NCBI RefSeq assembly: GCF_004328665.1
Contig: NZ_CP019770.1
Location: 682,001-746,000, forward strand
DNA length: 64,000 bases
Reading direction: 5' to 3'
From: Pseudoalteromonas sp. DL-6
GTDB taxonomy: Bacteria > Pseudomonadota > Gammaproteobacteria > Enterobacterales > Alteromonadaceae
The translations under genes were made by a program, and so were the position numbers. Below are positions 23,665-33,686 of the stretch, piece after piece (the first letter of the stretch is position 1; the number at the start of each line of letters is the position of its first letter). The notes beneath the pieces were generated by a model. The model saw nothing but the letters and a program-made list of their open reading frames with translations. It had not been told where the DNA came from and searched no databases.

Positions 23665-26517
23665 TTATAAGCTTTCTATTTTAACTTTTTGCTCTAGTAG
23701 CTTAGTTTTAGCATCGGTAAATTCAGCTAGCTTAGCATTTTCTTTAGCGAGTACCGCTTCAGGTGCATTGTTAACAAACTTTTCGTTAGCCAGTTTGTTT
23801 TGCACTTGCGCTAGGCCTTTCTCTGCTTTTTCAAGTTGCTTGTTAATACGTGCAAGCTCAGCTTCGACATCAATTAAGCCCGCCATTGGGATCATAATTT
23901 CAAGGTTGCCAACATAAGAGGTTGCACACGCTGGGGCATCGTCTTTGTTTTCAAGCAGAGTAAATGCTTCAAGCTTAGCGAGTGATGCTAAAAACGATTC
24001 ATTTTCGTTAATACGGCGCACATCGTCGCTCGATGCATTGGCTAGTAACACTGATAACGGCTTGCTTGGGCTGATATCCATTTCACCACGAATATTACGA
24101 ATCGCTAAAATGAATTGCTTAACCCACTCTAAGTCATCCATCGCTTGTGAATCAACATTGGCTTGGTTATAAACAGGGAACCCTTGTACCATAATGCTAG
24201 TGCCTGTTGTTTCAAGCCCTGCAAGAGGTGCGACACGCTGCCAAATTGTTTCTGTAATATAAGGCATCATTGGGTGCATTAAACGCAGTAAGCTTTCAAG
24301 TACCGTAATAAGTGTATGGCGTGTACCGCGTTGCTGTGCTTCATTGCCTTTAAATAGTACCGGCTTAGTTAGTTCTAAGTACCAATCACAGAACTGATTC
24401 CAAGTGAATTCATACAGCGTGTTCGCCGCTAAGTCAAAACGGTAGTTATCAAGATGCTCGGTGTAGGTTTTAACCGTGGCTTCATATTGACCTAAAATCC
24501 AGCGATCAGCTAATGAGTACTGTTTTTCGCTATCGTTAAAGCCACAGTCTTGCTCTTCTGTGTTCATTAATACGTAACGGCTTGCGTTCCATAATTTGTT
24601 ACAGAAGTTACGGTAACCTTCAAGGCGGTTCATATCCCAGTTGATATCACGACCGGTTGATGCCATTGCTGCTAAGGTAAAGCGTAGTGCGTCGGTACCG
24701 TGTGCTTCAATACCGTTTGCAAATACTTTGCGGGTATCTTTTTCAATTTTAGCGGCAAGTTTAGGCTGCATCATATTACCAGTACGCTTTTGTACTAAGT
24801 CTTCAAGGCCGATGCCGTCAATCATGTCTAGTGGGTCAAGTACGTTACCTTTTGACTTAGACATTTTATCGCCGTTATCGTCACGTATTAAGCCAGTTAC
24901 ATACACGGTTTTAAATGGAACTTGTGGTTTGCCGTTTTCATCTTTTATAAAGTGCAGCGTCATCATGATCATACGTGCAACCCAGAAGAAAATGATATCA
25001 AAACCGGTTACCAACACGTCAGATGGGTGGAAAGTTTTTAAGTCATCAGTATTTTCTGGCCAACCTTGGGTTGAGAACGTCCACAGTGCTGATGAGAACC
25101 AGGTATCAAGAACGTCTTCGTCTTGGCTTAGTGTTACGCTATCTGCAATATTATTATCGCGACGTACTTCAGCTTCATCACGACCAACGTATACGTTGCC
25201 TTCGCTGTCGTACCAAGCTGGAATACGGTGACCCCACCAAAGCTGGCGTGAAATACACCAATCTTGTACGTCATTCATCCACGAAAAGTACATGTTTTCG
25301 TATTGCTTAGGTACAAACTGAATGTCGCCGTTTTTAACTGCGTCTTTTGCAGGTTCAGCAAGTGGTGCAACACGCACATACCATTGGTCAGTAAGTAGTG
25401 GTTCAATTACCACACCAGAGCGATCTCCGTAAGGAACAGTTAGGCCATGGTCTTCAATTTTTTCAAGTAGGCCTAGCTCTTCAAATTCAGCAACAATCGC
25501 TTTACGTGCGTCAAAACGGTCAAGGCCATGTAACCGCTCAGGAATAGGCGCGTCAAATTCAAGTTCTTTGCCGTCAAAGGTGTAGGTTTCACCTTGAGTT
25601 AAAATCGCCGCGTCTTTATCGAAGATATTAATCATCGGCATCTGGTGGCGCTTGCCTACTTCGTTATCGTTAAAGTCGTGCGCAGGGGTTATTTTTACAC
25701 AACCCGTCCCTTTGTCTTTATCGGCATGTTCATCGGCAACAATTTTAATACGACGATTAACGATTGGTAGTAAAATCTCTTTACCAATTAGGTCTTGGTA
25801 GCGCTCGTCATCGGGGTTTACGGCCACACCTGAGTCACCTAACATGGTTTCTGGGCGCGTAGTGGCTACAACAATGTAGTCTTTACCGTCTTGTGTTTTT
25901 ACGCCATCAGCAAGTGGATAACGTAAGTTCCACATGTGGCCTTGTTTGTCTTTGTTTTCAACTTCAAGATCAGAAATCGCAGTGTGTAATTTTGGATCCC
26001 AGTTTACTAGGCGTTTACCACGGTAAATTAGGTTTTCTTTATGAAGGCGTACAAATACTTCTTTAACAGCTTCTGATAGGCCATCGTCCATAGTAAAACG
26101 TTCACGATCCCAATCAACAGAAGCACCAAGACGACGAAGTTGTTTAGTGATTGTGCCACCAGACTCGTTTTTCCATTCCCAAATTTTATCGATGAAAGCT
26201 TCACGGCCTAAATCGTGGCGTGTTTTACCTTCTTCTGCCGCAAGCTTTCGCTCTACTAGCATTTGCGTGGCAATACCTGCGTGGTCAGTACCTACTTGCC
26301 ATAATGTATTGTTACCTTGCATACGTTTAAAGCGCGTTAAGGTATCCATGATGGTATCTTGAAAAGCGTGGCCCATGTGTAAGCTACCCGTGACATTTGG
26401 CGGCGGGATCATAATTGAATATGGGGTGCCTTGGCCAGATGGCTTAAAGTAGCCTTTTTGTTCCCAGTCTTGATAGAGAGACTGTTCAATATCTTGCGGA
26501 TTGTAGGTTTTATCCAT
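23665..26517 (-). CDS. valS: Valyl-tRNA synthetase
   Basis: 950-residue class I synthetase that charges tRNA-Val. HIGH motif [13 protein letters not shown] near residues 39-51, KMSKS motif in [11 protein letters not shown] near 556, the CP1 editing domain between them, the anticodon domain, and a C-terminal coiled coil ([19 protein letters not shown]) typical of ValRS. The length is usual. It follows holC and pepA on the same strand, the order seen in many gammaproteobacteria (pepA-holC-valS). Confidence 0.98.
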   Translation of the reverse strand: MDKTYNPQDIEQSLYQDWEQKGYFKPSGQGTPYSIMIPPPNVTGSLHMGHAFQDTIMDTLTRFKRMQGNNTLWQVGTDHAGIATQMLVERKLAAEEGKTRHDLGREAFIDKIWEWKNESGGTITKQLRRLGASVDWDRERFTMDDGLSEAVKEVFVRLHKENLIYRGKRLVNWDPKLHTAISDLEVENKDKQGHMWNLRYPLADGVKTQDGKDYIVVATTRPETMLGDSGVAVNPDDERYQDLIGKEILLPIVNRRIKIVADEHADKDKGTGCVKITPAHDFNDNEVGKRHQMPMINIFDKDAAILTQGETYTFDGKELEFDAPIPERLHGLDRFDARKAIVAEFEELGLLEKIEDHGLTVPYGDRSGVVIEPLLTDQWYVRVAPLAEPAKDAVKNGDIQFVPKQYENMYFSWMNDVQDWCISRQLWWGHRIPAWYDSEGNVYVGRDEAEVRRDNNIADSVTLSQDEDVLDTWFSSALWTFSTQGWPENTDDLKTFHPSDVLVTGFDIIFFWVARMIMMTLHFIKDENGKPQVPFKTVYVTGLIRDDNGDKMSKSKGNVLDPLDMIDGIGLEDLVQKRTGNMMQPKLAAKIEKDTRKVFANGIEAHGTDALRFTLAAMASTGRDINWDMNRLEGYRNFCNKLWNASRYVLMNTEEQDCGFNDSEKQYSLADRWILGQYEATVKTYTEHLDNYRFDLAANTLYEFTWNQFCDWYLELTKPVLFKGNEAQQRGTRHTLITVLESLLRLMHPMMPYITETIWQRVAPLAGLETTGTSIMVQGFPVYNQANVDSQAMDDLEWVKQFILAIRNIRGEMDISPSKPLSVLLANASSDDVRRINENESFLASLAKLEAFTLLENKDDAPACATSYVGNLEIMIPMAGLIDVEAELARINKQLEKAEKGLAQVQNKLANEKFVNNAPEAVLAKENAKLAEFTDAKTKLLEQKVKIESL

Positions 26518-26575
26518 TACACAGAACCTTAAATAAGTACTTAAATGAGTTAGTTAGCTTTGTACGCAGTGAGCG

Positions 26576-27022
26576 TTAGCGATTAATATCTTGCGTGGTG
26601 ATATTGGCACCGATTTGGCGTAGTTTTTTAAAACGCTCGCGAGCGGCTTGTTTGGCTACGGGCTCTACGGGTACAAAATCAAAAACTTGGTTAAACCGAC
26701 GAATAAAATCCGGTAAGTGATTGGCCAAGTTAATTAATACTTTACGATTACCAACGGGTGGTGTTGTGCCAATTTCTACAGGTGCGCCGCCCTTAGGGCC
26801 TTCACCTTGTAAATTATGGGGCACAAAACTGTCGGCATCAAATGTCCAAATCGTTTCGTCAATGCTGTTGGCGGTTGCTTCGCTATCTACAAAAATAAAT
26901 ACGCGTTGACCAAGCCGATACTGTTGCCCAGCTATTTGAGCTGCTAAAGCAAAGTGATCATCGGCTTTAGCTAATGATTCATCTTGTTGCTTTAAAATGA
27001 AAAACTGGGCATTCATGTTCAT
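26576..27022 (-). CDS. holC: DNA polymerase III chi subunit
   Basis: About 149 residues from MNMNAQFFILKQQDESLA. HolC features are the start, QQYRLGQRVFIFVDSEATA, IDETIWTFDADSFVPHNL and PVEIG, typical of the chi subunit that links the clamp loader to SSB. An in-frame ATG at 27073 would add 17 residues with no family likeness and no ribosome-binding site, so I start near 27022 (or 27016). It lies between pepA and valS. Confidence 0.92.
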   Translation of the reverse strand: MNMNAQFFILKQQDESLAKADDHFALAAQIAGQQYRLGQRVFIFVDSEATANSIDETIWTFDADSFVPHNLQGEGPKGGAPVEIGTTPPVGNRKVLINLANHLPDFIRRFNQVFDFVPVEPVAKQAARERFKKLRQIGANITTQDINR

Positions 27023-27126
27023 TGTATCGGGATTTCCCATGACATTGATTGTGCTGTTATTAAATACACACAAATTAAGAAGGGGATTTTGCCATATAAC
27101 GGGGTTTGCTTCAATTAATACCCAAT

Positions 27127-27158
27127 AAATAAGGCGCTTTAAAAGCGCCTTATTTTAT
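27127..27158 (-). terminator. Terminator between pepA and holC
   Basis: AAATAAGGCGCTTTAAAAGC and its complement half GCGCCTTATTTTA form a stem AATAAGGCGCTTT/AAAGCGCCTTATT with A/T runs on both sides. It follows pepA by 37 bases, so holC-valS probably has its own promoter. Confidence 0.8.
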
Positions 27159-27194
27159 ACTCTATATTGGGCTGTAAAGCCTTTTACAGGTTTG

Positions 27195-28706
27195 TTAGTC
27201 TTGTGTTGCTTCGCTAATGCCAGCTCGGTTTAATAAATATTGCGTTAGCATAGGAACAGGGCGACCCGTGGCACCTTTTTTAGCACCACTGCGCCATGCT
27301 GTGCCGGCAATATCTAAATGAGCCCAGTTATACTTTTTAGTAAATTTAGATAAGAAGCAGGCCGCGGTAATAGTACCTGCAGCACGGCCACCTAAGTTAG
27401 TAAAGTCGGCAAACGGACTCTCAAGTTGATCTTGATAATCATCCCATAATGGCAGTTGCCATGCACGGTCGCCGCTTTGCTCAGACGCTTTTAATAAATC
27501 ATGCGCTAGTGGATTATGATTAGCTAATAACCCCGTAGCATGGGCACCTAAGGCAACAATACACGCACCGGTTAATGTTGCAACATCAATGACGGTTTCA
27601 GGTTCAAAACGCTCTACATAGGTCAGCGCGTCACATAACACTAAACGGCCTTCGGCATCGGTGTTAAGTACTTCAACCGTTTGCCCTGACATAGTGGTTA
27701 AAATATCACCTGGGCGATAGGCATTTGAGCTTGGCATGTTTTCACAGCCGGCTAAAACGCCAATTACGTTTATAGGTAGCTGCATTTGTGCAAGCGAGCG
27801 CATAGCACCAATAACACCAGCTGCGCCCCCCATGTCGTATTTCATTTCATCCATGCCTTCGCCTGGTTTTAATGAAATACCGCCTGAGTCAAAGGTTAAG
27901 CCTTTACCAACTAACACGATAGGCGCTTGGTCATCGCCTGCGCCTTTGTAATTAATTATAGACATAACCGATTCGTTATCACTACCACGACCAACTGCTA
28001 GGTATGAGTTCATACCTAGTTCTGCCATTTTATCTTCGCCAATCAGCTCAACAGTGATGTTGTCAAAATTAGTCTCAAGTTCTTTGGCTTGCTCGCCAAG
28101 GTATGCTGGGTTACAAATATTAGGCGGCATATTGGCAACGTCTTTACACAGCTTACTGCCTGCTGCAATCGCTAAGCCATGCTCAATGGCACTTTCGCCT
28201 ATAGTCAGTTCACGGCGAGTAGGGACGTTAAATACCATTTTACGCAGTGGGCGACGTGGGTCTACTTTCTTACTTTTTAGCTGATTAAAAGTGTATAAAC
28301 AGTCTTGGGTTGTTTCCACCGCTTGACGTACTTTCCAATAGGTATCACGGCCTTTAACATGTTGCTCAGTTAAAAAGCATACCGCTTCCATCGAGCCTGT
28401 TTCGTTTAAGGTATTGATGGTTTTAGAAATAATTTGTTTATATTGTTTATCGTCTAGTTCGCGTTCTTTACCGCAGCCAACGAGTAAAATACGTTCGCTT
28501 AAAATATTAGGTACATGGTGTAATAGTAATACTTGACCTGGCTTACCTTCTAAGTCGCCACGGCGTAATAAATTTGAGATATAACCATCGCTGATTTTAT
28601 CAAGTTGTTCACCAATGGGGGATAACCTGCGTGGTTCGTATACACCAACAACAATACATGCACTGCGTTGTTTTTCTGGGCTACCACTTTTTACGTTGAA
28701 TTCCAT
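27195..28706 (-). CDS. pepA: Leucyl aminopeptidase A
   Basis: 503 residues, the same length as E. coli PepA; the first residues ([21 protein letters not shown]) are almost the same, and GGAG five bases before supports this ATG over the GTG two codons upstream. Di-zinc M17 site: [15 protein letters not shown] near residue 270 and [16 protein letters not shown] near 350. It cleaves N-terminal residues in the cytosol; in E. coli PepA also binds DNA. It is divergent from lptF. Confidence 0.97.
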   Translation of the reverse strand: MEFNVKSGSPEKQRSACIVVGVYEPRRLSPIGEQLDKISDGYISNLLRRGDLEGKPGQVLLLHHVPNILSERILLVGCGKERELDDKQYKQIISKTINTLNETGSMEAVCFLTEQHVKGRDTYWKVRQAVETTQDCLYTFNQLKSKKVDPRRPLRKMVFNVPTRRELTIGESAIEHGLAIAAGSKLCKDVANMPPNICNPAYLGEQAKELETNFDNITVELIGEDKMAELGMNSYLAVGRGSDNESVMSIINYKGAGDDQAPIVLVGKGLTFDSGGISLKPGEGMDEMKYDMGGAAGVIGAMRSLAQMQLPINVIGVLAGCENMPSSNAYRPGDILTTMSGQTVEVLNTDAEGRLVLCDALTYVERFEPETVIDVATLTGACIVALGAHATGLLANHNPLAHDLLKASEQSGDRAWQLPLWDDYQDQLESPFADFTNLGGRAAGTITAACFLSKFTKKYNWAHLDIAGTAWRSGAKKGATGRPVPMLTQYLLNRAGISEATQD

Positions 28707-28929
28707 TGTCACTCCTGATTTTGAGTCATCTATAGAAGCTAAGTTGGGACTAAAAATGTGTTTTCTAGTCTTTTTACCTAAATTTTTAGGTCTAGCGCTA
28801 ATATTAGTAGATTTTACTCGACTCTTACTGTGTATTTGAACTTTATATGCTTAAGGGTTACTAATGCAACATTATATCGTGATGTTAGGTAGGATAATTA
28901 ATATTGATGGCTTATAATATGTGCTTAAT

Positions 28930-28975
28930 ACTCATTTAAAATGAGTGAATTAACTAGTTCACTCATTGTTTTTTA
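28930..28975 (+). promoter_or_regulatory. Attenuator-like alternative hairpins in lptF leader
   Basis: In the 304-base gap between pepA and lptF, ACTCATTT (28930-28937) can pair with AAATGAGT (28939-28946), and AATGAGTGAA (28940-28949) can instead pair with TTCACTCATT (28958-28967), which is followed by GTTTTTTATTA. The two structures exclude each other and the second looks like a terminator. A TATAAT box at 28913-28918 could start a transcript just before it. The rest of the gap shows nothing clear. Confidence 0.45.
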
Positions 28976-29010
28976 TTACTATATTGAAATTCCATGTTTA
29001 ACAGGGGCGA

Positions 29011-30126
29011 ATGTTGCTAATTTTCCGTTATTTGACCACTGAGGTTTTAAAATCGCAGGTCGCCGTATTTTTAACTTTAATGACCATATTTTTGTCGCAA
29101 AAGTTTGTTGTTATTCTTGGTGATGCCTCAGAGGGGAGTATCCCTGCTAAACTCGTGTTTGCCATGATTGCGCTTAAGTTGCCGCAGTTAGCATCGTTAA
29201 TTTTGCCACTGAGTTTATTTTTAGGAATTATTTTAGCTTATAGCCGTATTTACGCTGACAGTGAAATGACAGTACTTAAAGCCTGTGGCGTGAGTGAGTG
29301 GTATGTAGTGCGTATTACGCTAATCTCAAGTGTCATCTTAGCGTTACTGGCTGCCGTACTTACTTTATACATTGCACCGTGGGCAAGCGAGCAAGAATAC
29401 CAACTTAAAGAACAAGCCAAGGCTGATGCTGGTTTATCGGCGCTTAGAGCGGGGCGTTTTCAACAAACCGGTAACGAAAAAGCCGTGGTGTTTATTCATA
29501 ATATTGAAAATGGCGGCAAAGAGCTCAACAAAGTTTTTGTGGCACAACTACCCGATAGTGAAAAAAGTGACCTAGCGCGTTTAGTTTATGCAGAGCAGGG
29601 CGTTGTTATTGAAGCGCAAAATGGTGAGCAGCAGTTAGTGCTCACTGATGGTAAGCGCTATGAAACTGACGGCGAAGCGCCTTCACTTAACTTAACTGAG
29701 TTTGATGGTTACAGCGTACAAATTCGCGAGCAAGAAATAGAACATCAACGTCGTAAGTTAGAAGCCGTGCCAACTCGTGAGTTAATGTCCATTAACACTC
29801 CAGAAGCAATTGCACAGTGGCAATGGCGTTTAGCTATTCCGTTATCTATTCCATTATTAACTTTACTAGCAGTACCCCTGAGCGTTGTTAATCCACGCCA
29901 AGGTAAATTTGCTAAATTAGTGCCTGCTTTGAGCTTATATTTAGGGTATTTCATTTTACTCAACGCGGCTAAGTTTGCGGTAGAAGATGGGAAAATTCCG
30001 CCCTCTATTGGCCTATGGTGGATTCACCTAAGTGCATTATTTATAGGTAGTTTATTAATTATTAAAGGCCGCCCATTAGGTGTTTGGCTGAAGGCTGTCG
30101 TGACTAAACGGGAGCAACACGTATGA
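29011..30126 (+). CDS. lptF: LPS export permease LptF
   Basis: 371-residue inner-membrane half of the LptB2FG transporter that extracts lipopolysaccharide for export. Starts MLLIFRYLTTEVLKSQVAVFL, with three N-terminal transmembrane helices, a periplasmic beta-jellyroll domain (about residues 130-260) and three C-terminal helices (PLSIPLLTLLAVPLSVVNPRQGK). RYLTTEVL and NPRQGKFAKL are family signatures. Its stop overlaps lptG (ATGA at 30123). Confidence 0.96.
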   Translation: MLLIFRYLTTEVLKSQVAVFLTLMTIFLSQKFVVILGDASEGSIPAKLVFAMIALKLPQLASLILPLSLFLGIILAYSRIYADSEMTVLKACGVSEWYVVRITLISSVILALLAAVLTLYIAPWASEQEYQLKEQAKADAGLSALRAGRFQQTGNEKAVVFIHNIENGGKELNKVFVAQLPDSEKSDLARLVYAEQGVVIEAQNGEQQLVLTDGKRYETDGEAPSLNLTEFDGYSVQIREQEIEHQRRKLEAVPTRELMSINTPEAIAQWQWRLAIPLSIPLLTLLAVPLSVVNPRQGKFAKLVPALSLYLGYFILLNAAKFAVEDGKIPPSIGLWWIHLSALFIGSLLIIKGRPLGVWLKAVVTKREQHV

Positions 30127-31190
30127 TGAAAACGCTTGATTGGTATTTAGGCCGTAGCATTATGCAAACGACTGGATTTGCACTAATGGTGTTGGTGGGG
30201 ATCAGTACTTTAATAAAATTTATAGAGCAACTTAAATCGGTTGGCCGTGGTAGTTACGATATTATGACCGCCTTGCTATATACCATTTATAGTATGCCCG
30301 GCGATTTAGTGGTGTTTTTCCCTATGGCAGCACTTATTGGTGGCTTAACTGGGTTAGGCGCTTTAGCTTCTAATAGTGAGTTGGTAGTAATGCAAGCCGC
30401 GGGTATGTCGCGTTTACAAATTATTGGCTCGGTAATGAAAACCGCTATTTTTATGGCCCTGTGCGTAATGGCATTAGGGGAGTGGGGTGCGCCCGCCGCT
30501 CAGTTGCATGCTAAGGAAATGCGTAACCAAGCCATTCATGGCGGGGATGTATTTAATGCGCAAAAAGGTGTGTGGGCAAAAGATGGCAGTAACTTTATTA
30601 ATATTGAAGATGTTGACCAAAATGGCATGCTGCGCGGCGTTAATATGTATCACTTTGATAAATCGTTACTACTTACACAAATCACTAAAGCAAAAGAAGC
30701 TGTAGGGCGTGATAATGGCTGGCTACTGCGCGATGTGAACAAAGTCATGATCAGTGAAGAGCTAATTACCACGGAACAAGTTTCTGAAGAGTTTTACCCG
30801 TCGCAGCTTACCGCTGAAAAACTCGGTGTGGTTTCAGTAAAACCAGAGTCACTGTCGTTTTCAGGATTGTGGTCATATTTAGCTTATTTACAGCAAAATG
30901 AGCAAGATACAAGTACCTATGATTTAGCATTATGGCGTAAATTAATGCAGCCTGTGTCTATTGCCGTGATGTTGTTAGTTGCCTTGTCGTTTATATTTGG
31001 TCCGCTACGAACCGTAACTATGGGGGCACGAATTATCATGGGAGTGGTAACGGGGATAGTGTTTCACTTAACTAATGAGATATTTGGCCCTGTGGTAATG
31101 GTATATCAAATCCCAGCCATTGTAGGCGCCGTTCTACCGAGCATTTTATTTACTGGGTTTGCAGCTTATTTGATGAATAAGCGGGTGTAG
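30123..31190 (+). CDS. lptG: LPS export permease LptG
   Basis: 355-residue partner of LptF. Starts MMKTLDWYLGRSIMQTTGFAL, with MPGDLVVFFPMAALIGGLTGLGALASNSELVVMQAAG (coupling helix and LptB contact), a periplasmic domain at about 130-265, and C-terminal helices with LSFIFGPLRTVTMGARI. Overlap with lptF gives equal expression. A terminator follows at 31209. Confidence 0.96.
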   Translation: MMKTLDWYLGRSIMQTTGFALMVLVGISTLIKFIEQLKSVGRGSYDIMTALLYTIYSMPGDLVVFFPMAALIGGLTGLGALASNSELVVMQAAGMSRLQIIGSVMKTAIFMALCVMALGEWGAPAAQLHAKEMRNQAIHGGDVFNAQKGVWAKDGSNFINIEDVDQNGMLRGVNMYHFDKSLLLTQITKAKEAVGRDNGWLLRDVNKVMISEELITTEQVSEEFYPSQLTAEKLGVVSVKPESLSFSGLWSYLAYLQQNEQDTSTYDLALWRKLMQPVSIAVMLLVALSFIFGPLRTVTMGARIIMGVVTGIVFHLTNEIFGPVVMVYQIPAIVGAVLPSILFTGFAAYLMNKRV

Positions 31191-31208
31191 CTAGACTTAA
31201 AGCTTAAA

Positions 31209-31246
31209 TAAAAAACGCGGCCTTTTTTAAAAGTGCCGCGTTTTTT
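31209..31246. terminator. Intrinsic terminator after lptG
   Basis: AAAAACGCGGC pairs with GCCGCGTTTTT around a TTTTTTAAAAGT loop; A run before and T run after. It lies between convergent lptG and the RDD gene. Confidence 0.88.
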
Positions 31247-31262
31247 ATGCTTTAGCTTGAGG

Positions 31263-31297
31263 TTATACCAATTCACTAGATTAAGTATTAATCTAGT
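31263..31297. repeat. Remnant of dispersed repeat end with 10-bp hairpin
   Basis: TTATACCAATTCACTAG recalls the ends of the repeat copies at 9007 and 62034 (ATACCAAT). ACTAGATTAA (31275-31284) pairs perfectly with TTAATCTAGT (31288-31297) around GTA. The right arm contains the stop codon of the RDD gene (31288-31290). Confidence 0.4.
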
Positions 31298-31788
31298 TCG
31301 CGATACACGCGTTTATTTTCTTCTTTGGTGAGCGTAACTACTTCGGTTTTTGATAAGTAATCTTGCAGTGCTTTTTTATTTTTAAAGTCGACTAGTACCA
31401 CTAAATTACCTAAACCAAGTAATGCGCTGATACTGCGGATAATAGCTTGTGGCCAGCTAATTAAACTTCCTTGGCTGGTTTGTACTTTTAAGCGCCATGC
31501 GCGCATACCAATTGTTTGCCCGCTTTTTGTCCAAAAATAACCAAAAAACACCAAACCAACAAGTACCAACAGCGAGCTACGAATTCCCGAAAGTAATAGT
31601 GAACCCTGAATACGTGCAGATACATCTTCAGCACCATTAAGGGCAATAACATCAAGGGAAATAAGCCCTTGGATAGCAAATAAATACAATACCACCGTTA
31701 GCATCGCAAAAGCGATTATAGCTAATGTATCGTAAACTAACGACGCAAAACGGCGCCAAAAGCCAGCACGTGGAAACTCACCCGACAT
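31288..31788 (-). CDS. RDD family membrane protein
   Basis: 166 residues. The family motif is near the start (AGFWRRFASLVYDTLAIIAF, with the Arg and Asp that name it), followed by four hydrophobic segments and GYFWTKSGQTIGMRAWRLKV, also typical. RDD proteins are small inner-membrane proteins; some have been linked to ion transport, but the role here is open. Single gene, convergent with lptG. Confidence 0.88.
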   Translation of the reverse strand: MSGEFPRAGFWRRFASLVYDTLAIIAFAMLTVVLYLFAIQGLISLDVIALNGAEDVSARIQGSLLLSGIRSSLLVLVGLVFFGYFWTKSGQTIGMRAWRLKVQTSQGSLISWPQAIIRSISALLGLGNLVVLVDFKNKKALQDYLSKTEVVTLTKEENKRVYRELD

Positions 31789-31937
31789 AAAAATACTCTC
31801 ACTGTTAATGTGTGGCTAGTTTAGCAAAAAAGCCGTTAAATACTACCTATTACGCTAGGTGCTTAACCAGCTATTGGTTCAAATGTTAATGGTTGCCTAA
31901 ATGTTAAGCGGTTGATCATACTTAATACATAAAACGC

Positions 31938-31965
31938 TTGCCGCTTTGCTCATTGTTTGTATAAT
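31938..31965 (+). promoter_or_regulatory. Promoter of tRNA-Leu
   Basis: TTGCCG (31938-31943) and a perfect TATAAT (31960-31965) with a 16-base spacer, about 94 bases before the mature tRNA. It predicts a 5' leader that would be trimmed. Confidence 0.6.
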
Positions 31966-32058
31966 GCTAGGCAATGAGATGGAAGAGGGTACATAATCTT
32001 TCACTCTTAAGTGGTTTTTCTTTATCTTCTCGTGTTTAGAAGGTTAAAGAAAAATGAT

Positions 32059-32143
32059 GCCAGCGTGATGAAATTGGTATACATGGGGGATTCAAAATCC
32101 CCTGCCGAAAGGCGTGCCGGTTCAAGTCCGGCCGCTGGTACCA
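32059..32143 (+). tRNA. tRNA-Leu (CAA)
   Basis: Class II tRNA: acceptor GCCAGCG/CGCTGGT (G-T first pair), D arm with TGGTATACA, anticodon stem GGGGA/TCCCC around TTCAAAA with CAA at 34-36, long variable arm TGCCGAAAGGCG, T arm GCCGGTTCAAGTCCGGC, then A and encoded CCA. It reads TTG. A terminator follows in ten bases. Confidence 0.96.
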
Positions 32144-32152
32144 CTTTTTATA

Positions 32153-32181
32153 GCCCCGACCAAATTGGTTGGGGTTTTTTT
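32153..32181 (+). terminator. tRNA-Leu terminator, first copy
   Basis: AGCCCCGACCAAATTGG continues into TTGGGGTTTTTTT; CCCCGACCAA pairs with TTGGTTGGGG, followed by seven T. The same sequence recurs at 32364-32392. Confidence 0.9.
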
Positions 32182-32199
32182 ATGCCTTAAATTTGAGTT

Positions 32200-32256
32200 G
32201 CCGGACTTGAGCGGCAAGTGAGGTGCCGCTGTTATAAGTAAAAGTCCGGCCGCTGG
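32200..32256 (+). other. Duplicated tRNA-Leu 3' segment with nested hairpin
   Basis: AAGTCCGGCCGCTGG at 32242-32256 repeats the end of the tRNA at 32124-32138. Just before, GCCGGACTT (32200-32208) is inverted against AAGTCCGGC (32242-32250), with GCGGCA/TGCCGC nested inside. It is the decayed copy of a tRNA end, or one side of an old recombination site. Positions 32257-32360 carry a stretch I cannot assign. Confidence 0.65.
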
Positions 32257-32363
32257 GTGAGAGTGAACCGAAACGTAGTTTCGCAGTGACTCGAAGTGAG
32301 TTCATGGATGAACGATGGATGCAGCTTCAAGGATGAATTATATACTCAGCTATATAGATTATA

Positions 32364-32392
32364 GCCCCGACCAAATTGGTTGGGGTTTTTTT
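32364..32392 (+). terminator. tRNA-Leu terminator, second copy
   Basis: Same as the first copy over ATAGCCCCGACC...GGTTGGGGTTTTTTTATGCCT, 211 bases downstream. With no tRNA directly before it, it appears to be left over from a duplicated tRNA unit. The rest of the 530-base gap to the next gene holds only the inverted repeat at 32507-32553. Confidence 0.85.
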
Positions 32393-32506
32393 ATGCCTAA
32401 GATTTGAGTGTGCGGGTTTTAATTACAAAAAATGTGTCCAACGTTGCTACTTTTATAAGCTGTAGGTTTTGATCTAAACTCGGCCTGTGAACGTTTTAGT
32501 TTATTT

Positions 32507-32553
32507 AACCTGAACTCTGGCATGAGGTAGGTTTATTATCCAGAGCACAGGTT
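32507..32553. promoter_or_regulatory. Inverted repeat upstream of desaturase-like gene
   Basis: AACCTGAACTCTGG (32507-32520) and CCAGAGCACAGGTT (32540-32553) are inverted repeats matching at 12 of 14 positions, 121 bases before the gene. It could be an operator or a hairpin; nothing decides between them. Confidence 0.35.
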
Positions 32554-32673
32554 ATATAGTAAACACGGGCTCGACTTTAATCGTATTTTTCATTGATACG
32601 GGTGCGCTAAGTTGTGCAATGTGTTTTGACTCGGGTATTATATACCTCAACCTCTTGTTGCGAATAAAACATC

Positions 32674-33663
32674 ATGACTCAACTAACCGCAAAACAGAAT
32701 ATTCAAGCCATTGTAAAAGCGATTAAGGCTGAAGAAGCATTACTGCGTAAAAAACACCCGCTATTAATGCATCAAAATACCTTAGGGATGACTATTTTAC
32801 TACTCTCTTTAAGTGCGTTAATCGGTGTTGGCGCGTTGTATTACTTTGCTATCATCCCCGCGTGGCTGTGTATTATTTTAGCGGCGATTGCTACCTCAAT
32901 TTCCCATGAGCTTGAGCATGACTTAATCCACAAACAGTACTTTAGCAACCAACCATTTTTGCATAATTTTATGATGTTAACCGTGTGGCTGATGCGTCCT
33001 AATACCATAAGCCCATGGTACCGTCGCAAGATGCATTTACATCATCACAAAACGTCGGGTACTGAGCAAGATTTAGAAGAGCGTTTGGTAGGTAATGGTA
33101 TTAAAAATCCGTTTTTACGTGCCTTGGTAATTGTTGATGGATTACTCGGTTTATTAATTAATGCAAAACGTTTTAGTAAAGAAATTAATGGGTTTAGCTT
33201 CTTTAAAGTGTTTAATGCAGGTTTTCCCATTACTACTGCGTATTTCGCCATTTTATATAGCGTAATTGTGTTTCACTTAGTTAATTTGTTCACTCCACTG
33301 GCTGCTAATTCACCTGTATTGCTGCTTGATGCAATGAATGTGTTTGAATTTCTAATGGTGGTGCTGATTGTGCCTAATATTGTGCGTTCGAGCTCACTTA
33401 ATTTTGTTACTTCAAGTATGCATTATTACGGCGGTGTTAATAATATGCTTGAACAAACTCACGTCATCACCAGCCGTTTGTTTATGCCATTTAATTTATT
33501 TTGCTTTAACTTTGGGCATACTCATACTATTCATCATTTTGTGCCGAATCAGCCGTTTTATTTACGACAAATGATCAGTAAAAAAATCCTTGAAGTGATG
33601 CGCCAACACGGCGTGCGTTTTAATGATTTTGCTAGTATTAAGCAGGCAAACTTGTATCAGTAA
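32674..33663 (+). CDS. Membrane fatty acid desaturase/alkane-hydroxylase family protein
   Basis: 329 residues with at least five hydrophobic segments. The three histidine boxes of integral membrane di-iron enzymes are in place: HELEHD near residue 76, HLHHH near 122 and HTIHH near 286. Such enzymes desaturate or hydroxylate acyl chains, alkanes or sterols; the spacing and length fit but do not give the substrate. A LuxR-type regulator gene starts 23 bases after the stop, so the two may be one unit. Confidence 0.85.
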   Translation: MTQLTAKQNIQAIVKAIKAEEALLRKKHPLLMHQNTLGMTILLLSLSALIGVGALYYFAIIPAWLCIILAAIATSISHELEHDLIHKQYFSNQPFLHNFMMLTVWLMRPNTISPWYRRKMHLHHHKTSGTEQDLEERLVGNGIKNPFLRALVIVDGLLGLLINAKRFSKEINGFSFFKVFNAGFPITTAYFAILYSVIVFHLVNLFTPLAANSPVLLLDAMNVFEFLMVVLIVPNIVRSSSLNFVTSSMHYYGGVNNMLEQTHVITSRLFMPFNLFCFNFGHTHTIHHFVPNQPFYLRQMISKKILEVMRQHGVRFNDFASIKQANLYQ

Positions 33664-33686
33664 CACTCAATGAAAATGGCATCATA

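Noticed and set aside
24641..25231. 196-residue frame opposite valS
   Set aside because: Antisense shadow of a highly conserved gene; no ribosome-binding site or recognisable domain.
32242..32256. A second complete tRNA
   Set aside because: Only the T-arm/acceptor 3' part is present; no D arm or anticodon arm precedes it.
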